A stretch of DNA of 10,711 nt, from positions 1 through 10,711 of the forward strand of contig DOUV01000026.1 of NCBI GenBank assembly GCA_003520455.1, read 5' to 3'. The stretch's first letter is position 1; every line of letters starts with the position of its first letter. The position numbers were made by a program, and so were the translations under genes. Origin of the DNA: Chloroflexota bacterium (lineage in GTDB: Bacteria > Chloroflexota > Anaerolineae > Ardenticatenales > Ardenticatenaceae). This document shows positions 5,254 to 10,711 of the stretch, piece by piece. The notes beneath the pieces are model-generated. The model was not told the origin of the DNA. It saw only the letters and a list, made by a program, of their open reading frames with translations, and searched no databases.

Positions 5254-7671
5254 TCAGACCGCCTCGCGTTCCGCTGCCTCGATGGCATCACGATCGAAGG
5301 TGCTCTCGCACTGCAGGCAGCGCAGGGTCGTGCGATTCTCTTCGACGAGCAGGCCGCCACAGGCCAGGCAGGGCTGCGGGACGGGCCGCTTCCAGCTACT
5401 CCACTCACAGTCGGGATAGTTCGAGCAGCCATAGAAGACACGCCCCTTGCGGGTACGCTTCTCCACAAGCTCGGCGCCGTCCTCGGGACAGCGCACGCCG
5501 ATTTTCTGGAAGTAGGGCTTGGTATTTCGGCAGGCCGGGAAGTTGGGACAGGCGATGAACTTGCCGAAGCGACCGAATTTAACAATCATCCGCGCGCCGC
5601 ACTTCTCGCAGATCTCATCGGTCTCCTCTTCCTCCAACTCGACCTCCTCCATCTCCTCGGCTGCGACCTCGAGACGCTGACTGAAGGGACCGTAGAACTC
5701 GCCTACGACCGAGTGCCACTCGCGCTCGCCCTCGGCGATCTGGTCGAGTTCCTCCTCCATCTGAGCGGTGAACCCGATATCCATGACATCCGGGAAGTGC
5801 TCGACCAGCAGGTCGTTGACGATCTCGCCCAACTCGGTCGGCATGAGCCGCTTCTGCTCCCGAGTGACGTAGCCCCGATCCTGGATCGTGGAGAGAATCG
5901 CCGCGTAGGTCGATGGCCGGCCGATCCCATTCTCCTCCAGGGCTTTGACCAGCGTCGCCTCGGTGTAGCGCGGCGGCGGCTGGGTAAAGTGCTGGTCGGG
6001 CTGCAACTCGAGCAGGTCGAGGAGCTCGCCCGTGGTGAGGTCCGGCAGCGTGCCGCCCTCCTCGTCCGGGCCGGCGTCGTCCCGCCCCTCTTCATAGAGC
6101 GCCAGGAACCCCTGAAAGCGCACGACCGAACCACTCGCGCGGAACAGGTAGGCCGGGTTGTCGGCCAGACGCGCTACGACAGCCTCGTCGGCAACCGCGC
6201 TACCAGGCGTGAGCCGCCGCTCGGTATCCGCGGCAATATCTACACTGGTTATGTCGAGCACAGCCGGTGCCATCTGACTGGCCACGAAGCGCTTCCAGAT
6301 CAGCTCGTAGAGCCGGAACTGGCTGCGATCGAGAAAGGACGCGACGGCATCGGGCGTGCGGAGAACCGAGGTGGGCCGGATCGCCTCGTGGGCTTCCTGA
6401 GCATTCTTCGCGCGCGACTTGTAGATCGGCGCGGTCGCCGGTACAAAGTCCTCGCCGAAGGTCTGGGCGATATAGGTTCGCGCCTCGGCCTGCGCCTCTT
6501 GCGAGACGTTCACACTGTCCGTGCGCATGTAGGTGATCAGACCGACGGTTCCCTCGTCACCGATATTCAACCCTTCGTAGAGTTGTTGAGCCACGGTCAT
6601 CGCCTTGCGGGCGCCAAACCCCAGGCGGCGACTCGCTTCCTGCTGCAGCGTGCTGGTCGTAAACGGGGCAGCCGGATTCCGGCGGCGCTGCTGCTGGCGA
6701 ATATCGGTGATGACGTAGGTGGCACCGTCGAGTGCGCGCACGACCGCCATCGTGGTCGCCTCATCCGGCAACGATGGTTCCTCGCCACGCACCTTGACGA
6801 GCCGGGCCGCGAGGCCGGGACGGTCGCCTTTGGCCTTCCGCGTGGTGACCTGGGCCAAAAGCGCCGCGATGGTCCAATACTCGACTGGCACGAAGGCGCG
6901 AATCTCGCGCTCGCGATCGACGATCATCCGCTGAGTGACACTCTGCACGCGGCCGGCGCTCAGCCGGCTCCGCACTTTGCGCCAGAGCAGCGGGCTGATA
7001 CCGTAGCCCACCAGCCGGTCGAGGATCCGGCGGGCCTGCTGCGCGCTCACCAGATTCATGTCGAGGCCCTTCGGGTGAGCGAAGGCCTCGGCAATTGCCG
7101 ACCTGGTAATCTCATGGAACACCACCCGGTGGGTGCGCTCGCGGGGCAGTTCAGCGGCCTCCAACAGGTGCCAGGCAATCGCCTCACCCTCCCGGTCGGG
7201 GTCGGTGGCCAGGTAAATCTCGTTGGCTGACTCAGCCGCCGCCCGCAGTTCTTTGACGATGGCCTTCTTCTCATTCGGCACCCGGTAGGTTGGCTCGAAA
7301 TTGTGCTCGACATCCACACTCAACCTGGACTTGAGCAGGTCACGCACGTGACCCACAGAGGGACGGAGGGTGTAGCCCCTCCCCAGGAACTTCCCGATGG
7401 TGCGGGCCTTCGTCGGCGACTCAACGATCACGAGCTTGCCGCGCCGCCGCTCACTCTTCGTCTGCTTCCGCCTGGCTGCGGTCGGCTTCGGCTCGGGCGG
7501 CGTCATCCCCTCGTGGGCCGGCGTGGCACCCATGCGAAAGAGAGTCGTTCCACAGACCGAACAGCGGCCGCGAGTCGCCGGCCCACCCGCCGCCGTGAAT
7601 ACGGCCTGGGGGTCGGCTACCGCGCGTTTCTCACGGCATTTAACACAGTATGCTTCCAATCGCTCACTCAC
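5254..7671 (-). CDS. topA: DNA topoisomerase I (type IA) with N-terminal zinc-ribbon fusion
   Basis: Relaxes negative supercoils by single-strand passage through a 5'-phosphotyrosine link. In the 805-residue product, residues 8-47 form a four-cysteine ribbon (YCVKC and CSVCG) resembling DUF5679; a basic, proline-rich linker follows to about 78. The Toprim domain starts KLVIVESPTKA with Glu near 84 and has DPDREGE near 157. The catalytic Tyr is near 381 in ITYMRTDSVN. QEASRRLGFGARKA and GIGRPSTYA are further core motifs. The C-terminus has three ribbon-like modules: CEKC...CPNFPAC, CPEDG...CSNYPDC (only three cysteines) and CLAC...CLQC. The start is GTG at 7671, with AGGAAG eight bases upstream; it keeps the ribbon in frame. 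The gene is preceded by the acidic-protein gene on the same strand. Confidence 0.96.
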   Translation of the reverse strand: MSERLEAYCVKCREKRAVADPQAVFTAAGGPATRGRCSVCGTTLFRMGATPAHEGMTPPEPKPTAARRKQTKSERRRGKLVIVESPTKARTIGKFLGRGYTLRPSVGHVRDLLKSRLSVDVEHNFEPTYRVPNEKKAIVKELRAAAESANEIYLATDPDREGEAIAWHLLEAAELPRERTHRVVFHEITRSAIAEAFAHPKGLDMNLVSAQQARRILDRLVGYGISPLLWRKVRSRLSAGRVQSVTQRMIVDREREIRAFVPVEYWTIAALLAQVTTRKAKGDRPGLAARLVKVRGEEPSLPDEATTMAVVRALDGATYVITDIRQQQRRRNPAAPFTTSTLQQEASRRLGFGARKAMTVAQQLYEGLNIGDEGTVGLITYMRTDSVNVSQEAQAEARTYIAQTFGEDFVPATAPIYKSRAKNAQEAHEAIRPTSVLRTPDAVASFLDRSQFRLYELIWKRFVASQMAPAVLDITSVDIAADTERRLTPGSAVADEAVVARLADNPAYLFRASGSVVRFQGFLALYEEGRDDAGPDEEGGTLPDLTTGELLDLLELQPDQHFTQPPPRYTEATLVKALEENGIGRPSTYAAILSTIQDRGYVTREQKRLMPTELGEIVNDLLVEHFPDVMDIGFTAQMEEELDQIAEGEREWHSVVGEFYGPFSQRLEVAAEEMEEVELEEEETDEICEKCGARMIVKFGRFGKFIACPNFPACRNTKPYFQKIGVRCPEDGAELVEKRTRKGRVFYGCSNYPDCEWSSWKRPVPQPCLACGGLLVEENRTTLRCLQCESTFDRDAIEAAEREAV

Positions 7672-7724
7672 AACTCACACTTCCTCAGAATAGTCGATGA
7701 TGAGCGCCGAATGATGAACATGAT
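7663..7724. repeat. Heptad-period repeats at the topA start and upstream
   Basis: Two words with a seven-base period lie side by side. At 7663-7683, successive heptads share an ACTC-like core (CTCACTC, ACAACTC, ACACTTC); read on the minus strand this contains the topA GTG start and its neighbour seven bases earlier. At 7697-7724, ATGATGA occurs at 7697 and again at 7711, exactly two periods apart, followed by a related ACATGAT at 7718. The period is visible by eye but the units are degenerate. Confidence 0.5.
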
Positions 7725-7780
7725 CGTTGACGACAGGCTCTTCGGAGGCGTCCGGGGCGCAGTCGTGATGCGTGATCTAT

Positions 7781-7788
7781 GGTAGAAT
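7781..7788 (+). promoter_or_regulatory. Possible extended -10 element on the plus strand
   Basis: TGGTAGAAT (7780-7788) matches the extended -10 form TGnTATAAT with one mismatch. No good -35 box lies 16-18 bases upstream. There is no plus-strand gene downstream; a transcript from here would cross the hairpins at 7812-7869 and then run antisense to the acidic-protein gene. It is a weak call that could be chance. Confidence 0.2.
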
Positions 7789-7831
7789 CGCGCCCACACG
7801 CCGGATTTCACTGCTCCGTGAGCAACCTGTG

Positions 7832-7869
7832 CGAGCGCCGGTAAACTCGTTCGACGGTTACCTCGCTCG
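7832..7869. other. Strong stem-loop between the acidic-protein gene and topA
   Basis: CGAGCG (7832-7837) pairs with CGCTCG (7864-7869), and GGTAA (7840-7844) pairs with TTACC (7858-7862), with a CC/T internal bulge. The loop contains a further CGT/ACG pairing. A second small hairpin, TGCTC CGT GAGCA, is at 7812-7824. On the minus strand the stem starts 31 bases after the stop of the acidic-protein gene and could end or protect that transcript, though no T-tract follows. The rest of the 228-base gap 7672-7899 holds the heptad repeats and nothing else I can name. Confidence 0.5.
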
Positions 7870-7899
7870 AACTCGACTGAATTATTCATCCATCAGCGG

Positions 7900-8607
7900 T
7901 CATCGGTTTGCGTTTAACGTCAGAATGTACTCGATCTTCGGGCTCCCTCGATCCACATCGAGATTCTGCAACAGGTCCCAGGAGATCAGCGAGCCGGCCA
8001 CATCGAGCAGGAGCCCCCAGGGCAGGTTGCTCGCACGTAGGGCAGCATAGAAGCGATCCGACGGCTCGTAGTCGTCACCGGCCTCCGCGTCTTCCACACG
8101 CTGCTCCTCATCGTCGCTCGCCCAGACCCCGACCAGCAAGGTCCCCTCGACGATCAAGTCGAGCGACGTGATCTCGATCGCCTGGCCACTGTACTTGACC
8201 AACGCCCGGGCACCCTCGTCCACCCGCAGGGCCTCACTTCGCAGACCACGCGCGAGAGCGCGGCAATACTCGCCGTGCCCGGCATCTGGCCCCAGCCCCG
8301 CGTGCACGCCATCGGCGACGTGCAGCACCAGGTCCATGATCTCATCTTCCCAGTTGTCCGCGAACGGCTCCGCGGCCAGCGCCTCAGCCTCAGCCAGGGC
8401 CAACTCCGCGTAGAGCTCGAGACCGGGATCGGCGTGCTCGCGGTACCACTGGAGGACGTGTAAAGCATCTTCGTCGGCCAGATTCGCGAGGAGCGTCAGA
8501 GCCTCGAGCTTCTCGTCGACCGTCTTGTGCGGGTCGGCCAGGACTGCGCGCATCTGGGCTACCATCTCGGCCGAATCGTCAATCAACCAATCGCCGTAGT
8601 CAGTCAC
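7900..8607 (-). CDS. Uncharacterised acidic helical protein
   Basis: A 235-residue soluble protein that I do not recognise. The chosen start is GTG at 8607, preceded by AAAGGA eight bases upstream; a longer frame to 8685 would overlap the preceding gene by 65 bases and has no family support. Residues 13-80 are helical, with repeated Leu/Ala patterns (EMVAQMRAVLADP, KLEALTLLANLADEDAL, ELYAELALAEAEAL) resembling HEAT- or TPR-like solenoid. The middle (86-150) is mixed, and 164-184 is a very acidic patch (SDDEEQRVEDAEAGDD). The C-terminus, with RFYAALRASNLPWGLLLD and IEYILTLNANR, looks folded. No signal peptide, membrane segment or catalytic motif is seen. It follows the membrane protein by 13 bases and is probably co-translated with it and manC. 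Confidence 0.75.
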   Translation of the reverse strand: MTDYGDWLIDDSAEMVAQMRAVLADPHKTVDEKLEALTLLANLADEDALHVLQWYREHADPGLELYAELALAEAEALAAEPFADNWEDEIMDLVLHVADGVHAGLGPDAGHGEYCRALARGLRSEALRVDEGARALVKYSGQAIEITSLDLIVEGTLLVGVWASDDEEQRVEDAEAGDDYEPSDRFYAALRASNLPWGLLLDVAGSLISWDLLQNLDVDRGSPKIEYILTLNANR

Positions 8608-8620
8608 GTTCGGATTCCTT

Positions 8621-9073
8621 TCACGGCGCGCCAGGATCGGCGGTTTGGGCAAGACTATAAAAGTAGAACCACCATTGCCAGGCAAAGAGAAGCAGCGCGA
8701 TCACCGGCGCCACAACCGGTGCGCGTGTCTGCAGCGCACGCCAGGCGGCCACGGCCGCCAGGAGCGCGACCAACAACACGAGCAGAGCAGCTGTGCCATC
8801 AACACCGCGCCTGCTGCCTTGTTCGAATCCCAGTGCAGCCAGCCTATCAGTCGCCTCGCGCGCCTCGCGTGAGAAGCGCACAATCAGCGCCGCGATCACC
8901 AGCCCCGCGAGCGCGGTCACGCCGAGAGGAACAGAGCTTGCCTCCGCGACCAGGGCTACGGCCAACAGATAGGCCAGCGCGGCCGCCAACCGGCCCGCCT
9001 GGGCGATCGTCAGTTGCCGGTTCGCCTCGATGGCAACAAGGAAGCTCGGATCGGTAGTTGTCGGCTCGATCAT
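8621..9073 (-). CDS. Uncharacterised four-helix membrane protein
   Basis: A 150-residue protein with four likely membrane segments near residues 28-43, 48-66, 94-111 and 118-140, paired as two hairpins. A charged loop (RFSREAREATDRL, 66-78) lies between the pairs. The N-terminal 25 residues are polar; the fourth helix is aromatic-rich (WQWWFYFYS). I do not recognise a family. The ATG at 9073 lies only 6 bases past the manC stop and has no clear ribosome site of its own, so translational coupling to manC is likely. Its own stop is 13 bases before the acidic-protein gene, suggesting the two products act together, perhaps at the membrane, but that is inference from spacing only. Confidence 0.75.
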   Translation of the reverse strand: MIEPTTTDPSFLVAIEANRQLTIAQAGRLAAALAYLLAVALVAEASSVPLGVTALAGLVIAALIVRFSREAREATDRLAALGFEQGSRRGVDGTAALLVLLVALLAAVAAWRALQTRAPVVAPVIALLLFAWQWWFYFYSLAQTADPGAP

Positions 9074-9079
9074 CGTAGT

Positions 9080-10186
9080 TTAGAGCAAATCGTGACGGCC
9101 CTGCGCCTGAAGCTGGCTCACAATCCGTTTGACATCTTGCGCCCGGTCGCGGTGGCAAATCAGGAGCGCATCCCCAACGTCCACGACAACCAGGTCGCTC
9201 AGCCCAATGGCGGCGATGAATTTTTCCTCACTGAGAATAAATACGCGCTCGCAGTCTACCAGGATGCTATCGCCAGCGCCACGGACCGTATTGCCACTCG
9301 CGTCAGCCGGCATGAGCGCGATCAGGCTGGACCAACTCCCGACATCATCCCAGCCGACGTCCATGGGCACGGTGGCGACCTGCGCGGCATGCTCCATGAT
9401 GCCGCGGTCGATCGTCGTCTCACCCCTCAACGTCGCCCAGACCTCGCGGAGCGTCGCTTCGGCCTCGGGCGTCCCCAAGGCGGCGCCAATCTGGGCCAGG
9501 CGCTCGCTGATCGACGGAAGCAGCCGTTCAAACACCTTCAGGATCACGTCCACCCGCCAGCCAAAAATCCCGCTGTTCCACAGATAGCGCCCGCTTTCCA
9601 GAAAGTGCTCGGCTCGCTCGATATCCGGCTTCTCGACGAAGCGCTTTACACGCCAGGCCTCGACCCCCCGAAACTTGCCAAGCGAGCTGTCCATCTCGAC
9701 CCACCCCAAACCAGTCGCCGCGTAGGTCGGCCTGACACCGAGATTGACCAACCAACCCTCACGAGCGACGTCGATCGCAGCGCCGAGCGCCTGGCGGAAC
9801 CCCTCTGGATCGGCAATGTGGTGATCAGCATGCAGCGAGAGCATGACTGCCTTCGGATCGCGCGTCTGGATGTGCCAGGCTGCCAGTCCAACTGCGGGTG
9901 CCGTACCGCGCGGCGTCGGCTCACCGATGATATTCTTCGGCGGCACGTTTGGAAGCTGTGCGCGGGCCTGCTCGACGTACTCGGCGTTGGTCATCACGTA
10001 GACCCGCTCAAGCGGGATCATCGGCGCGATTCGATCGACGGTGGCCTGCAACATCGTGCGCTCGCCGAGAAGCTCAAGCAATTGCTTGGGCGTGCCTCGG
10101 CGGCTAAGCGGCCAGAGCCTCGTTCCGACACCGCCAGCCAGAATCATCGCAAAGACTGATTGTTCCACATCTCCCACCGTTCTCAC
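9080..10186 (-). CDS. manC: Mannose-1-phosphate guanylyltransferase
   Basis: Makes GDP-mannose from mannose-1-phosphate and GTP for mannosylated glycans or GDP-sugar synthesis. In the 368-residue product the signature LAGGVGTRLWPLSRRGTPKQ (16-35) gives nucleotide binding and the catalytic Arg and Lys. Further family segments are RGTAPAVGLAAWHI, LHADHHIADP, FVEKPD, YLWNSGIFGWR and VGWDDVGSW, and the domain ends with ILSEEKFIAAIGLSDLVVVD. It lacks the C-terminal isomerase cupin of bifunctional enzymes, so it is monofunctional. The start is uncertain: GTG at 10186, 10177 and 10168 are in frame, none with a convincing ribosome site, and relatives begin close to the FAMILAGG segment, which favours the shorter forms. 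Directly followed by the membrane-protein gene. Confidence 0.93.
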   Translation of the reverse strand: MRTVGDVEQSVFAMILAGGVGTRLWPLSRRGTPKQLLELLGERTMLQATVDRIAPMIPLERVYVMTNAEYVEQARAQLPNVPPKNIIGEPTPRGTAPAVGLAAWHIQTRDPKAVMLSLHADHHIADPEGFRQALGAAIDVAREGWLVNLGVRPTYAATGLGWVEMDSSLGKFRGVEAWRVKRFVEKPDIERAEHFLESGRYLWNSGIFGWRVDVILKVFERLLPSISERLAQIGAALGTPEAEATLREVWATLRGETTIDRGIMEHAAQVATVPMDVGWDDVGSWSSLIALMPADASGNTVRGAGDSILVDCERVFILSEEKFIAAIGLSDLVVVDVGDALLICHRDRAQDVKRIVSQLQAQGRHDLL

Positions 10187-10213
10187 GTTTCCAACGCGTT
10201 CTTGTCGATTCGG

Positions 10214-10261
10214 AATGCGTAACGCTCATATTGGGATACGGTGTACTGTTTGCTACGCATT
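10214..10261. repeat. Inverted repeat AATGCGTA upstream of manC
   Basis: AATGCGTA at 10214-10221 is perfectly complementary to TACGCATT at 10254-10261, separated by 32 bases. The arms lie 28-75 bases upstream of the 10186 start, in the region where a manC promoter would be expected. They could be paired regulator half-sites or a leader stem. No clear -35/-10 pair was found in the gap. Confidence 0.35.
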
Positions 10262-10277
10262 ACACTCTAGACCGGCC

Positions 10278-10319
10278 TGAAACGTGATAAGCGTTCTTGC
10301 GGGCGACCTTCACGTTTCA
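10278..10319. repeat. Perfect 10-base inverted repeat TGAAACGTGA / TCACGTTTCA
   Basis: TGAAACGTGA at 10278-10287 and its exact reverse complement at 10310-10319 are separated by 22 bases. Close relatives of the same word occur at 10183-10192 (TCACGTTTCC, at the manC start) and 10402-10411 (TACGTTTCAC region, over the dprA stop). Four copies in about 230 bases suggest a spreading short repeat or a set of protein-binding sites. Confidence 0.5.
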
Positions 10320-10329
10320 CGCGTCACGA
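10309..10329 (+). repeat. Three-unit heptad repeat between dprA and manC
   Basis: TTCACGT (10309-10315), TTCACGC (10316-10322) and GTCACGA (10323-10329) are three consecutive seven-base units sharing the TCACG core. The gap 10187-10408 holds no supported gene; besides this block and the inverted repeats, I see nothing nameable in it. Confidence 0.6.
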
Positions 10330-10408
10330 GCCGCTCAGCCCGTGAACTGCCCCAGCGCGCCCTCCTCCAGTATGAGCGAAGACGTTTCTCCACCACGAGC
10401 GTTACGTT

Positions 10409-10711
10409 TCACCGGACGGCCACGTAGCTCATCGAGCCCACCCGGCGCACCAGCCCTTTGAGTTCCATGATGGCCAACAGGCTGCTGAGCTCGCCGGCCG
10501 CCAGTTCCGTCGCCTGCCCGAGCTGGTCTACATGGCAGGGCTCGTCGCTCAGCAGGGCCAGGACCCGAGTCTCATCGTCGGTGGCCGGGATCATCTGGCG
10601 AACCTCACGCTGAGGTAGCACCATCTCCAGGTCGAGGGCTCGAATCACGTCGGCGGCTTCCAGCACCGGCGTGGCGCCGTCTCGGATCAAAGCATTCGGG
10701 CCACGACTGCT
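10409..10711 (-). CDS. dprA: DNA processing protein A (DprA), C-terminal part
   Basis: The frame is open to the window edge, so only the last 100 residues are seen. The first visible residues, SSRGPNALIRDGATPVLEAADV, match the end of the DprA Rossmann fold, where relatives have GTNxLIxxGA followed by a helix and a DI/DV motif. Residues about 45-100 form the C-terminal winged-helix (DML1-like) domain: VLALLSDEPCHVDQLGQATELAAGELSSLLAIMELKGLVRR. DprA binds single-stranded DNA and loads RecA in natural transformation. It commonly lies next to topA; here manC and two unknown genes come between them. The stop (10409-10411) overlaps a copy of the TGAAACGT word. Confidence 0.9.
   Translation of the reverse strand, partial: SSRGPNALIRDGATPVLEAADVIRALDLEMVLPQREVRQMIPATDDETRVLALLSDEPCHVDQLGQATELAAGELSSLLAIMELKGLVRRVGSMSYVAVR

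Noticed and set aside
5713..7230. Long open frame on the plus strand, 505 codons, opposite topA
   Set aside because: It lies entirely antisense to a firmly identified topoisomerase; long antisense frames are common in GC-rich genes, and its translation has no recognisable motif.
7727..7732. TTGACG on the plus strand as a -35 box
   Set aside because: No -10-like hexamer lies 16-18 bases downstream, and the nearest one is too far away.
8608..8685. Longer start for the acidic-protein gene at 8685
   Set aside because: It would overlap the preceding gene by 65 bases; the GTG at 8607 has a good ribosome site and leaves a normal 13-base gap.
9014..10159. Long open frame on the plus strand, 381 codons, opposite manC
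   Set aside because: It is antisense to manC, whose motifs are continuous throughout; the product has no family resemblance.
1..10711. CRISPR array, tRNA or rRNA genes, insertion sequence or prophage genes
   Set aside because: No regular spaced repeats of CRISPR length, no cloverleaf, and no transposase, integrase or phage motif was seen on either strand.

Overview
The window is GC-rich bacterial DNA and looks like ordinary chromosome, with no phage, insertion-sequence or CRISPR signature. A Chloroflexota (Chloroflexi) origin is the best guess. The grounds are a topoisomerase I with an N-terminal four-cysteine ribbon, an alternative GlmM/GlmU-type gene pair, high GC with frequent GTG/TTG starts, and heptad-period repeats between genes. 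This placement comes from family knowledge and the look of the genes, not from a search.

Layout. On the plus strand (1-3339) is a run of three genes: a phosphohexomutase of the phosphoglucosamine mutase type (5' end outside the window), a GlmU-like protein with left-handed beta-helix repeats, and a VanZ-like membrane protein that overlaps the GlmU-like gene by ATGA. The first two would convert GlcN-6-P to GlcN-1-P and then to UDP-GlcNAc for cell-envelope synthesis. On the minus strand (10711-3193) the order of transcription is dprA (3' part only), manC, a four-helix membrane protein, an acidic helical protein, topA, a 54-residue two-helix membrane protein, tpiA and scpA. The two runs converge, and vanZ and scpA overlap tail to tail by 147 bases.

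Functionally the window joins envelope sugar-nucleotide supply (GlmM-like, GlmU-like, ManC), DNA topology, segregation and uptake (TopA, ScpA, DprA) and glycolysis (TpiA). Three small or uncharacterised genes (7900-8607, 8621-9073, 4964-5128) sit among them. The 4964-5128 gene is a new call, well supported by its start, its ribosome-binding site and its hydrophobic pattern.

The most unusual non-coding feature is a set of degenerate repeats with a 7-base period, each region using its own word, at 1347-1381, 1525-1545, 7663-7724 and 10309-10329. The first forms the last codons and stop of the mutase gene, which ends about 20 residues short of its family. The second holds the topA start codon. 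Several perfect short inverted repeats lie in the same gaps. I found no convincing new defence or mobile system; the interest lies in the repeats, the codon-aligned antisense gene overlap, the ribbon-topoisomerase fusion and the unannotated small genes.
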